From: Gudongella sp964604145
GTDB taxonomy: Bacteria > Bacillota > Clostridia > Tissierellales > Tissierellaceae
Direction of reading: 5' to 3'
DNA: 21,837 nucleotides
Assembly: GCA_964604145.1 (NCBI GenBank)
Contig: CAZRXS010000023.1
Coordinates: 1-21,837, forward strand
In this document: one piece after another, positions 7,808 through 15,369 of the stretch
How positions within the stretch are numbered: position 1 is the stretch's first letter
Layout of the letters: every line of letters starts with the position of its first letter
Program-made: the position numbers and the translations under genes
Notes under the pieces: model-generated
What the model saw: only the letters and a program-made list of their open reading frames with translations
What the model was told of the DNA's origin: nothing
Databases searched by the model: none

Positions 7808-8824
7808 ATGGATATTAGAAAACAACTCGAAAACAGAGAAAGCATTGAATTGTCTCAATTTGCATGTCTTAGTAAAAATTCAAAAGGCAGAGAACTGCAA
7901 GAAGAAAAATGTCCTATAAGAACAGATTTCCAAAGGGATAGAGATAGGATTATTCATTCTAAAGCCTTTAGAAGACTCAAGCATAAAACTCAAGTTTTTA
8001 TAGCACCTGAAGGAGATCATTTTAGAACAAGACTGACTCATACTCTGGAGGTCTCGCAGCTTGCTAGGACCCTTGCAAGAGCTCTAAAATTAAATGAAGA
8101 TTTGGTTGAAGCAATTAGCCTAGCTCATGATTTAGGTCATACTCCTTTTGGCCATACTGGCGAAACGGTACTAAATCGTTTAAATCCAAATGGATTTAAA
8201 CACAATGAACAGAGTTTAAGAGTTGTTGAAATATTAGAAAGTCATGAGAATAAACAAGGTTTAAATTTGACATATGAGGTAAGAGAGGGTATAATTAACC
8301 ATTCTGGAGAGAATAAGTCAAAGTTCTTAGAAGGCCAGATTATAAAGTATGCAGATAGAATTGCTTATATAAATCATGATATTGACGATGCAATTCGTGC
8401 TGGGATAATTACGGAAAAAGATTTACCTAGTGATTGTATAGAAACACTTGGAAACTCACATGGAAAGAGAATAAACACGATGATTTTTGATTTAATCCAG
8501 AATAATTATGGGAAAAATCAGATTCAAATGAGTGAAGTAGTAGGGGAAAAAACAGAAAAGCTCAGACAATTTATGTTCCAAAATATTTATTTTAATCCTA
8601 ATGCAATAAAAGAACATAGAAAAGCAGAAAATATGATAGAAGTATTATATAATTACTATATGGATGATATAAGTAAATTGCCTTTAGAACATTTACAAAT
8701 TTATAAAGATTACGATAAACGGAAAGAGGTAATTATATCTGATTATATCGCAGGTATGACAGATAGATATATTGTAAATCTATATTTGGATTTATTTATT
8801 CCTAAACCCTGGGGAAGTATATAG
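7808..8824 (+). CDS. dgt: Deoxyguanosinetriphosphate triphosphohydrolase-like protein
   Basis: A 338-residue HD-domain hydrolase of the short dGTPase-like class, which removes tripolyphosphate from dNTPs and so adjusts nucleotide pools. The N terminus carries the family stretch RTDFQRDRDRIIHSKAFRRL followed by KHKTQVF. The HD metal site is complete: His78 (RLTHTLEV), His107-Asp108 (AHDLGHTPFGH) and an Asp in YADRIAYINHDIDD (residues 181-194). It is much shorter than Escherichia coli Dgt (about 505 residues), as expected for this class; exact substrate preference cannot be read from sequence. It follows the upstream terminator, so it begins a new transcriptional segment, but I see no convincing promoter in 7748-7795. 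In related clostridia this gene also sits directly before dnaG. Confidence 0.93.
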   Translation: MDIRKQLENRESIELSQFACLSKNSKGRELQEEKCPIRTDFQRDRDRIIHSKAFRRLKHKTQVFIAPEGDHFRTRLTHTLEVSQLARTLARALKLNEDLVEAISLAHDLGHTPFGHTGETVLNRLNPNGFKHNEQSLRVVEILESHENKQGLNLTYEVREGIINHSGENKSKFLEGQIIKYADRIAYINHDIDDAIRAGIITEKDLPSDCIETLGNSHGKRINTMIFDLIQNNYGKNQIQMSEVVGEKTEKLRQFMFQNIYFNPNAIKEHRKAENMIEVLYNYYMDDISKLPLEHLQIYKDYDKRKEVIISDYIAGMTDRYIVNLYLDLFIPKPWGSI

Positions 8825-8878
8825 ATTGATAAATAAAGCTAACTTGGGTATATATTATATATAATAAGTGGTGAGCAA

Positions 8879-10651
8879 ATGGCAGTTTCATATGAAAGCA
8901 CAATAGAAAAAATAAAAGAACAGATGAATATTGTCGATTTAATTGAAGAATATTTATATTTAAAGAAATCCGGTTCCAATTTTGTAGGCCTATGTCCTTT
9001 TCATAGTGAAAAAACACCATCATTTACTGTTTCAGATGAAAAGCAAATATTTCACTGCTTTGGATGCGGAGCTGGGGGAGATGGAATTACTTTTATAATG
9101 CAAAAAGAAAACCTTGATTTTATAGATGCAGTCCGATTTTTAGCTGATAAGTATAACATTCCCTGGGAAGAGGAAATCAATACTAAAGATGAAGAAGAAA
9201 AAAACAATATTTACAATATTAATAAAGAAGCCGCAAAATTTTTTTTAAATGAACTAGCAGAAAATAATTTTGCAAAAGATTATTTAAAAAATAGAAATAT
9301 ATCCTCAACAATATCTAAGGCATTCGGTCTAGGTTTTGCACCAGATAGTTGGGATAAACTTTATAATCATTTAAAAAAACTCGGATTTGAACCAGAACTT
9401 ATGTATCAGGCGGGATTGGTTAGTAAAAGTAAAGATACAGAAAGATATTTTGACAAGTTTAGAAATAGAATAATGTTTCCTATAATAGATACAAGATCTA
9501 GAGTTATTGGATTTGGAGGCAGAGTTTTAGATAGAAGCTTACCTAAATATTTAAATTCTCCAAATACACCAGTTTTTAACAAAGGTTTTTATTTATATGG
9601 GTTAAATATAATAAACAAAAATAAAGATAGGAAAAGAATAATATTAGTAGAAGGGTATATGGATGTTATATCCCTATATATAAAAAACATCCACTTTTCT
9701 GTCGCAAGCCTAGGAACAGCTCTTACGCGGCCGCAGGCAAAGTTACTAAAGAGATATGGTAAAGAGGTATATATTTGCTATGATAACGATAGCGCAGGTA
9801 AAAGAGCAAGTCTTAAAGCAATAGATGTTTTATTAGAAGAAGAAGTACAAGCCAAAATTGTCATCTTAGAAGATGATATGGATCCAGATGATTTTATCAA
9901 TCAAAAGGGACTAGCTGCTTTTGAAAAAGCCATGGAAGAAGCCTTGCATTATTTCGATTTTAAAGTGCATCTTTTAAGAGAAAAATATGATATTTCTGAA
10001 CCAACTCATAAAATTAAGTTTATTAAAGAGGTTGCTAATATTATAAGGGGTTTAAAGTCAAAAGTAGAACAAGATATTTATGCAGATAAAATATCAGAGG
10101 AAACAGGTGTTTCTAAAGAAGCAATATATCAAGAAATCAAAATGAATAGGAGACCTAAATATAAGATTAAACAAGCTGAAAAAATTGAACCTATATTAGA
10201 TTTACTTCCCAAAGCTTATATGAAGGCGGAAATGGATATAATTGGCTTTACATTAATTCATAAAGATTACTTTGATAAGATTTCTGAATTTATCCAAATT
10301 GATGATTTTATTGATCCTGAATGTAAGTATTGTTATTTATTAATCTCAGACCTTTATTCCAACAAAGAAAAGTTGGAAAAGTCAGAGCTATTAGAAGAAT
10401 TAAAAGACGATGATAAGAGTTTTGAAAGGTTTAAAGAAATTATAAATCACATACCACATTTTGAGGCCGATAATGAGGACAAGGTGATAAATGATTTAAT
10501 TAAAACTATAAAAAAAAGTAAACTCTTAAGGAAGAGATCTGCTTTGCTTATTAAGATACAAGGAGAAGACAAAGAAAGTGACTTAGGTAATTTTCATAAA
10601 CTTATAAAAGAACTAACAGAACTAAATAAGCAGATAACTACAATGGATTAA
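8879..10651 (+). CDS. dnaG: DNA primase
   Basis: A 590-residue primase that makes RNA primers at the replication fork. The N-terminal zinc-binding domain has the CHC2 pattern with Cys39, His42 (CPFH), Cys60 and Cys63 (CFGC). The RNA polymerase core follows with RNRIMFPIIDTRSRVIGFGGR and the TOPRIM domain (about 255-340), which retains the metal-binding acids in VEGYMDVISLY and CYDNDSAGKRA. The C-terminal ~150 residues are the less conserved helicase-interacting domain. Length is normal. GGTGAG at 8870-8875 is the ribosome binding site. Stop to the rpoD start is 15 bases, the conserved dnaG-rpoD core of the macromolecular synthesis operon; rpsU, its third partner in enterobacteria, is not here. 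Confidence 0.97.
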   Translation: MAVSYESTIEKIKEQMNIVDLIEEYLYLKKSGSNFVGLCPFHSEKTPSFTVSDEKQIFHCFGCGAGGDGITFIMQKENLDFIDAVRFLADKYNIPWEEEINTKDEEEKNNIYNINKEAAKFFLNELAENNFAKDYLKNRNISSTISKAFGLGFAPDSWDKLYNHLKKLGFEPELMYQAGLVSKSKDTERYFDKFRNRIMFPIIDTRSRVIGFGGRVLDRSLPKYLNSPNTPVFNKGFYLYGLNIINKNKDRKRIILVEGYMDVISLYIKNIHFSVASLGTALTRPQAKLLKRYGKEVYICYDNDSAGKRASLKAIDVLLEEEVQAKIVILEDDMDPDDFINQKGLAAFEKAMEEALHYFDFKVHLLREKYDISEPTHKIKFIKEVANIIRGLKSKVEQDIYADKISEETGVSKEAIYQEIKMNRRPKYKIKQAEKIEPILDLLPKAYMKAEMDIIGFTLIHKDYFDKISEFIQIDDFIDPECKYCYLLISDLYSNKEKLEKSELLEELKDDDKSFERFKEIINHIPHFEADNEDKVINDLIKTIKKSKLLRKRSALLIKIQGEDKESDLGNFHKLIKELTELNKQITTMD

Positions 10652-10653
10652 GC

Positions 10654-10660
10654 GAGGAGG
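10654..10660 (+). promoter_or_regulatory. Ribosome binding site for the TTG start of rpoD
   Basis: GAGGAGG, a near-perfect anti-16S match, lies six bases before TTG at 10667. It supports a non-ATG start for the primary sigma factor; no in-frame ATG lies closer to a comparable site. Confidence 0.85.
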
Positions 10661-10666
10661 TTTAAA

Positions 10667-11821
10667 TTGAGCGATATAATTAAAAAGAACGAAAAGACAT
10701 TAAACAAAAGATTACAAGCTGAAAAAAAATTACTCGCTAAGGGTAAAAAGAATGGTCTTTTAACTTACAAAGAAATAATTGATACTCTTGAAGCAATTGA
10801 CTTAGATCCAGAAGAAATTGATGAAATATATCAAAAAATTGAAGACAATGATATTGATATAATGGGAGAAAAAGATTATGACTTGGTCTCTGACGATGAT
10901 GAAGATGATGATGAAGATGAAGACGAGAACAAGGGAAAATCTACTGGAGCAGAAGGAGAAAGCAAAGCAGATCTAACAGTTCCCAAAGGAATTACTGTTG
11001 ATGATCCTGTAAGGATGTATTTAAAAGAAATTGGTAAAGTGCCATTACTTACCGGAACTGAAGAAATTGATTTAGCGAAAAGAATGGAAGAAGGAGATGA
11101 GATAGCTAAGAAAAAATTGGCTGAAGCTAATCTTAGACTCGTAGTTTCCATAGCAAAAAGATATGTGGGTAGGGGTATGTTATTTTTAGACCTTATTCAA
11201 GAAGGAAATCTTGGACTTATGAAAGCTGTTGAAAAATTCGAGTATAGGAAAGGTTTTAAATTTTCTACCTATGCAACTTGGTGGATAAGACAAGCTATTA
11301 CTAGAGCAATTGCTGATCAAGCTAGAACAATAAGAGTTCCAGTTCATATGGTAGAGACAATTAATAAATTAGTTAGAGTTCAAAGACAATTGGTACAAGA
11401 ACTTGGAAGAGATCCAACCCCTGAAGAAATAGGAGATGAGTTGGGTTTAGAGGTTGAAAGGGTAAGAGAAATAATGAAAATAGCCCAGGAACCAGTATCC
11501 CTTGAGACTCCAATAGGTGAAGAAGAAGATAGTCATCTAGGAGATTTTATACCGGATGAAGATGTATTAGCGCCTGCTGATGCAGCAACTTTTACAATGC
11601 TAAGAGAACAATTGGTTGAGGTATTGGATAGTTTAACGCCAAGAGAACAAAAAGTATTAAAGTTAAGATTTGGGCTTGACGATGGTAGAGCTAGAACTTT
11701 AGAAGAGGTAGGAAAAGAATTTGAAGTGACTAGAGAAAGAATTAGACAAATTGAAGCGAAAGCATTAAGAAAACTAAGACATCCTAGTAGGAGTAAAAAA
11801 TTAAAAGACTTTCTAGAATAA
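10667..11821 (+). CDS. rpoD: RNA polymerase primary sigma factor
   Basis: A 384-residue primary (group 1) sigma-70 factor, called SigA in Bacillus. It directs core RNA polymerase to housekeeping promoters. An N-terminal region 1.1 (about 1-75) is followed by an acidic run of Asp and Glu (76-87). Region 1.2 begins at VDDPVRMYLKEIGKVPLL, and region 2 includes NLRLVVSIAKRYVGRG, LIQEGNLGLMKAVEKF and FSTYATWWIRQAI for -10 recognition and melting. Region 3 contains GRDPTPEEIGDELGL. Region 4 ends with the helix-turn-helix LEEVGKEFEVTRERIRQIEAK for -35 recognition. All are intact. Translation starts at TTG with a strong ribosome binding site. It follows dnaG by 15 bases, and its stop codon lies in the left arm of a 13-base-pair stem. 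Confidence 0.98.
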   Translation: MSDIIKKNEKTLNKRLQAEKKLLAKGKKNGLLTYKEIIDTLEAIDLDPEEIDEIYQKIEDNDIDIMGEKDYDLVSDDDEDDDEDEDENKGKSTGAEGESKADLTVPKGITVDDPVRMYLKEIGKVPLLTGTEEIDLAKRMEEGDEIAKKKLAEANLRLVVSIAKRYVGRGMLFLDLIQEGNLGLMKAVEKFEYRKGFKFSTYATWWIRQAITRAIADQARTIRVPVHMVETINKLVRVQRQLVQELGRDPTPEEIGDELGLEVERVREIMKIAQEPVSLETPIGEEEDSHLGDFIPDEDVLAPADAATFTMLREQLVEVLDSLTPREQKVLKLRFGLDDGRARTLEEVGKEFEVTRERIRQIEAKALRKLRHPSRSKKLKDFLE

Positions 11822-11848
11822 GATTCGTATATTTGCGAGTCTTATTCT
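11815..11848 (+). other. Stem-loop over the rpoD stop codon
   Basis: Bases 11815-11827 pair with 11836-11848 over 13 base pairs, one of them G-U, with an eight-base loop. The arm begins before the TAA stop of rpoD. No T-run follows, so it is not a standard terminator; it may protect the 3' end of the mRNA or slow release at the stop. Confidence 0.5.
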
Positions 11849-11859
11849 TATAACAAATA

Positions 11860-11902
11860 GGAAAGTTCAACTTTTACTATTTTTTTAATTAGCGAACTTT
11901 CC
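11860..11902 (+). repeat. Inverted repeat in the rpoD-trmK gap
   Basis: GGAAAGTTC (11860-11868) and GAACTTTCC (11894-11902) form a perfect 9-base-pair stem around a 25-base AT-rich loop that contains a T-run. No T-run follows the right arm. Function is unknown; it could be an RNA element or a binding site. Confidence 0.4.
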
Positions 11903-11913
11903 GTCAATGAGTT

Positions 11914-11967
11914 TCATAAAAGACTTCCCTATAACCTTCCTTTAGAGGCCTTTTATATGATTTTTTT
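11914..11967 (+). terminator. Probable rho-independent terminator before trmK
   Basis: TCATAAAAG (11914-11922) pairs with CTTTTATATGA (11950-11960) as nine base pairs with a two-base bulge, followed at once by seven T (11961-11967). The long internal loop of 27 bases makes it weaker than a canonical terminator. It would end the dnaG-rpoD transcript; if so, trmK needs a promoter that I could not locate. Confidence 0.5.
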
Positions 11968-11986
11968 AAATTTATTGGAGGCATAG

Positions 11987-12682
11987 ATGAAATTATCAAA
12001 TAGATTAAAATCGATATTAGAATTAATTCCCCAAAATTCTATACTAGCAGATATTGGTACAGACCATGGCTATATACCTAGAGAGCTTATTGAAAACAAA
12101 ATTTGTAAATTTGTTATAGCCACAGATATTAGCGCACCATCACTAGAAAAAACTAAAGAAATGGTGAGAAATAAAAATTTGGATAAAAAGATAGATACTA
12201 GACTGGGCGATGGATTATCTCCTATAAAACCTTTTGAAGTAGATATTGTTTTAATAGCTGGTATGGGAGGCATTCTAATATCAGAAATTTTAACACGGGC
12301 AAAACAAAAACTAGATACTTATGAAACCTATATCCTACAAGCAATGGTAGGAGGATATGAACTAAGAAAATACCTTTTAAACAATGGATTTAAAATCGTA
12401 GATGAGAAATTGGTAAAAGAAGACGATAATATATATGAAATAATTGTTGCCAAAAGAGGATTACAAACCTTTAGTAAAGATATAGATTATGAGATAAGTC
12501 CACTTTTGTTAGAGAAAGACCATCCTCTTTTGAGAGAAATGATTTTAAGTAAGATAAAACAAAAAGAAGAAATTATTGAAGAAATAAAGGGGATCCAAAC
12601 CGAAAGAACAAAATCTCGATTAGAAGATCTATTGAAAGAAATCCATCGATATTGGGAGGTGCTAAACAATGAAAGCAGATAA
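11987..12682 (+). CDS. trmK: tRNA (adenine(22)-N1)-methyltransferase
   Basis: A 231-residue class I SAM-dependent methyltransferase of the TrmK (Bacillus YqfN) family, which makes m1A at position 22 of tRNAs. The SAM-binding motif I is LADIGTDHGYIPRELI (20-35), followed by the acidic end of strand 2 in ATDIS (45-49). Motif IV-like LIAGMGGILISEIL sits at about 89-102. A C-terminal coiled-coil (about 175-225), typical of the family, is seen in the charged helical tail. GGAGG at 11976-11980 is the ribosome binding site, seven bases before the ATG. The following gene begins 14 bases before this one ends. The order rpoD-trmK-Nif3 family is conserved in Firmicutes. Confidence 0.95.
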   Translation: MKLSNRLKSILELIPQNSILADIGTDHGYIPRELIENKICKFVIATDISAPSLEKTKEMVRNKNLDKKIDTRLGDGLSPIKPFEVDIVLIAGMGGILISEILTRAKQKLDTYETYILQAMVGGYELRKYLLNNGFKIVDEKLVKEDDNIYEIIVAKRGLQTFSKDIDYEISPLLLEKDHPLLREMILSKIKQKEEIIEEIKGIQTERTKSRLEDLLKEIHRYWEVLNNESR

Positions 12683-13472
12683 AATAATAGCGAAATTAGA
12701 AGAATGGGTAAGCCCTAAATTAATTGATGTTTGGGACAGAACAGGTTTTCAAATAGGCGATGGTCAAAGAGAAGTAAAAGGAATACTTATAGCTTTAGAT
12801 ATAAGTAATGAAGTTGTAGATATTGCACTAGAGTTTGGATGCAATATGATAATAACTCATCATCCATTTATATTTAGTCCAATAGAAACTATTACAGATA
12901 AGACCTATAAGGGTAAATTAATTAAGAAAATAATTCAAAATAATTTAATAATATATAGTGCGCACTCTAACTTAGACTTAGTAAAAGGAGGTGTAAATGA
13001 TATACTCGCCGAATTGCTTGCTTTTAAAAATGCTATTCCCATAAAGAAAGTTTTTCTTGATACATTAAATAACCCAGATATAGAATACGGCTATGGAAGA
13101 GTTGGAGATATAGACGGGATTTCTTTAAAAGGATTAATAGATAGAGTAAAGACAAATTTAGACATTGATTATCTAAAAGTCTATGGAGATACTAGGCAAT
13201 TGATAAAAAAGCTTGCTATCTGTGGTGGAGCAGGAAGTGATTTTATATTAGATGCCAAAGAGAAAGGAGCCCAAGTCTATATAACAGGGGATATAAAATA
13301 CCACGATGCGCAGTTAGCTTATGAAGAAGATATCGTACTTATTGATGCAACTCATTATCATACTGAAAAGTTAATATTAGATAAGTTAAGAAATAATCTA
13401 GCAAAGATTACATATAATAATACCAAAATAGAAGTATATGATAAAATGACTTTCCCATATAGTATCTACTAA
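12669..13472 (+). CDS. Nif3-like dinuclear metal centre protein (DUF34 family)
   Basis: A 267-residue member of the Nif3/YbgI/YqfO family. Structures of relatives show a toroidal hexamer with two metal ions per subunit; the reaction is not established, though GTP cyclohydrolase FolE2-like and metal-homeostasis roles have been proposed. The metal ligands are visible: His64 and His65 in ITHHPFIF, Asp103 in AHSNLDLVKGGVND, and His229 with Glu233 in DATHYHTEK. It is the short form: the PII-like insertion that brings Bacillus YqfO to about 370 residues is absent. It overlaps trmK by 14 bases, and the zinc-ribbon gene follows after 12 bases, so the three are a coupled unit. The common name 'GTP cyclohydrolase I type 2' should be treated with caution. 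Confidence 0.92.
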   Translation: MKADKIIAKLEEWVSPKLIDVWDRTGFQIGDGQREVKGILIALDISNEVVDIALEFGCNMIITHHPFIFSPIETITDKTYKGKLIKKIIQNNLIIYSAHSNLDLVKGGVNDILAELLAFKNAIPIKKVFLDTLNNPDIEYGYGRVGDIDGISLKGLIDRVKTNLDIDYLKVYGDTRQLIKKLAICGGAGSDFILDAKEKGAQVYITGDIKYHDAQLAYEEDIVLIDATHYHTEKLILDKLRNNLAKITYNNTKIEVYDKMTFPYSIY

Positions 13473-13484
13473 AGGAGGATTATT

Positions 13485-14207
13485 ATGCTTGGCCTTAAAA
13501 AAGTTTTAGATCTGCAAATACACTATAATCAATTGGAGAACGCTAAAAAAGAACTCGATAAGCTCAAAAATGACCAAGAAATTTTTAAACTAGAAAGAAT
13601 TTATCTTTCTGATAAAAAAAATCTAGAAAGGCTTATGATTGCATATAAAGAAAACGAAAAAGATATAAGAGATAATACTAGAGAACTTGAAGAATACAGA
13701 GTTAAGCTTAATAAAACTGAAACTACAATTTACAATGGGGAGATTAGCGATTTAAAACAATTGGAACACCTTAATAAAGAAAAAACTTACTTAGCCGAGC
13801 TAGTAGATAGTTTAGAGGATAAGATAATAGATTCTCTTGAAAAAAATGATAAATTTGAAATGGATATTAATGATTGGGAAAATGAAATAGCAAATAAAGA
13901 AAAAATGATAAAGGATTTAGAGAAATCAATAAAAAAATCCTTGTCAAAATTAAAGAAAGAAATAGAAACACAAGAATCCTATATTGAAGAGTGTTCAAAT
14001 GAGATAGAATCTGAAGTGTTAGAAAAATTCTTATTGATTAAAGAAAAGAAATCCACAGGGATTGCTACAATTATAGATGGTGTATGCTCTGAGTGCAATA
14101 TAATGATAAGACCAGCCCATGTTGATAGAATAAAGATTGGCAAAGAGATTTATACTTGTGAGAATTGTGGTAGGATGTTGTTTTTTCTAGATACAAAGAT
14201 AGAGTAA
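13485..14207 (+). CDS. Coiled-coil C4-type zinc-ribbon protein (DUF164/COG1579 family)
   Basis: A 240-residue soluble protein. Residues 1 to about 190 are almost entirely charged, Leu-heptad-like helix, predicted to form a long antiparallel coiled coil with a turn near GEISDLKQL (85-93). The C terminus is a zinc ribbon with Cys201 and Cys204 (CSEC) and Cys225 and Cys228 (CENC). This matches the C4-type zinc-ribbon family that includes Chlamydia CT398/CdsZ and Helicobacter HP0958/FlgZ. Those have been linked to sigma-54, secretion or flagellar mRNA; none of that can be assumed here, and the function in Firmicutes is unknown. AAAGGAGG at 13471-13478 is a strong ribosome binding site. It is the last gene of the plus-strand block and stands next to a Nif3 gene, a pairing that recurs in many bacteria. 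Confidence 0.88.
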   Translation: MLGLKKVLDLQIHYNQLENAKKELDKLKNDQEIFKLERIYLSDKKNLERLMIAYKENEKDIRDNTRELEEYRVKLNKTETTIYNGEISDLKQLEHLNKEKTYLAELVDSLEDKIIDSLEKNDKFEMDINDWENEIANKEKMIKDLEKSIKKSLSKLKKEIETQESYIEECSNEIESEVLEKFLLIKEKKSTGIATIIDGVCSECNIMIRPAHVDRIKIGKEIYTCENCGRMLFFLDTKIE

Positions 14208-14219
14208 GAGCTTTTGTTA

Positions 14220-14267
14220 AATAAAACCTAGATAAATTTGAAAATCTATCTAGGTTTTATTTATTTT
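14220..14267 (+). terminator. Terminator between convergent operons
   Basis: AATAAAACCTAGATA (14220-14234) pairs perfectly with TATCTAGGTTTTATT (14247-14261), a 15-base-pair stem with a 12-base loop. The right arm and flank are T-rich on the plus strand. Read on the minus strand, the hairpin also ends in TTTTATT from the stem itself, so it probably stops both the zinc-ribbon transcript and the sugar operon. The stem lies between the two stop codons (14205-14207 and 14272-14274). Confidence 0.85.
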
Positions 14268-14271
14268 AAAA

Positions 14272-15369
14272 TTAAAATAAAGCAAGTTCACTCTCTGGAT
14301 CAAACAAGTGGATTTTATCAGGATCTGGAATTGCTGATATGATATCATCAGCTTTTATCCCTGTGGAGGCATCAGTTTTTATAGTATGGATTTCTTTTTG
14401 CACATTAAAATGTATGTGAATTTCACTTCCAAGCAATTCAGTAACTAAAACCTTAGCCTTTAATCCATGTCCATCGTTTAATCTCATATGTTCTGGTCTA
14501 ACACCAAGGATTAGTTCCTTATCAATATAGGCTTTTAAAATATCTTTATCATCAACTACAATAGGAAAGCTAAATTTACCATATTGTTCATTGTTTCCTT
14601 TAAATGAAAAATCTAAATCATCTTTTTTTAGAATACCCTTGTAGAAATTCATTTGAGGAGAACCAATAAATCCGGCAACAAATAAATTTGCTGGTTTATT
14701 ATATATCTCTTCAGGAGTGGCAACTTGTTTTATTATACCATCTTTCATAACGCAAATTCTACTTCCCATAGTCATAGCTTCAGTTTGGTCGTGGGTTACA
14801 TAAACAAAAGTTGTTTTTAACTCTTTATGAAGTCTGATTAATTCTGCTCTCATTTGTACCCTTAACTTAGCATCGAGATTAGAGAGAGGTTCATCCATTA
14901 AAAACACTCTAGGATGTCTTACAATTGCTCTTCCCAGAGCAACCCTTTGCCTTTGACCCCCAGATAGAGATTTAGGTTTTTTATCAAGTTGATCAAAAAT
15001 TTCTAATGTATTAGCTGCATCCTCAATCCTTTGTTTAATTTCACCAGAATCAATTTTTTGTAGCTTTAACCCAAAGGCCATATTGCCATAAACAGACATA
15101 TGAGGATAAAGAGCATAGTTTTGAAAGACCATAGCTATATTTCTATCTCTAGGATCTACATCGTTCATCAAATCTCCGCCTATATAAAGCTCCCCAGAGG
15201 ATATATCCTCAAGTCCTGCTATCATTCTTAAGGTTGTAGATTTACCACACCCAGAAGGGCCTACAAGTACCATAAATTCTTGATCTTCTATATCCAGATT
15301 AATAGATTTTACTGCTTCAAAACCATTGCTGTAAATTTTGGTTAAATTTTTTAATTTAATTTCCGCCAT
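14272..15369 (-). CDS. ABC transporter ATP-binding protein, MsmX/UgpC type
   Basis: A 365-residue ATPase that powers a carbohydrate ABC importer (CUT1 family). Visible motifs are Walker A GPSGCGKST (37-45), the Q-loop in VFQNYALYPHMSV (from 81), the signature LSGGQRQR (135-142), Walker B VFLMDE (155-160), and the H-loop His193 in YVTHDQTEAM. The C-terminal ~130 residues form the TOBE/regulatory domain, starting near FVAGFIGSPQMNF. The start at 15369 is chosen because GGAGG (15376-15380) is six bases from it; the ATG at 15375 touches that motif. The start lies inside the end of the phosphorylase-mutase gene, so the two are coupled. It is the last gene of the operon. In Firmicutes such ATPases often serve several sugar importers; this one sits with its own permeases. 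Confidence 0.96.
   Translation of the reverse strand: MAEIKLKNLTKIYSNGFEAVKSINLDIEDQEFMVLVGPSGCGKSTTLRMIAGLEDISSGELYIGGDLMNDVDPRDRNIAMVFQNYALYPHMSVYGNMAFGLKLQKIDSGEIKQRIEDAANTLEIFDQLDKKPKSLSGGQRQRVALGRAIVRHPRVFLMDEPLSNLDAKLRVQMRAELIRLHKELKTTFVYVTHDQTEAMTMGSRICVMKDGIIKQVATPEEIYNKPANLFVAGFIGSPQMNFYKGILKKDDLDFSFKGNNEQYGKFSFPIVVDDKDILKAYIDKELILGVRPEHMRLNDGHGLKAKVLVTELLGSEIHIHFNVQKEIHTIKTDASTGIKADDIISAIPDPDKIHLFDPESELALF

Noticed and set aside
8826..8865. Promoter before dnaG (TTGATA and TATAAT at 8860-8865)
   Set aside because: The spacing between the boxes is about 28 bases, and transcription from the TATAAT would begin on the ribosome binding site.
9239..9246. Run of eight T in dnaG as a phase-variation tract
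   Set aside because: dnaG is essential and the run encodes a normal AKFFLNEL stretch; such runs are common in AT-rich genes.
10876..11151. Minus-strand open frame with a long serine run opposite rpoD
   Set aside because: It is the antisense reading of the acidic Asp/Glu codons of rpoD; no ribosome binding site or recognisable domain.
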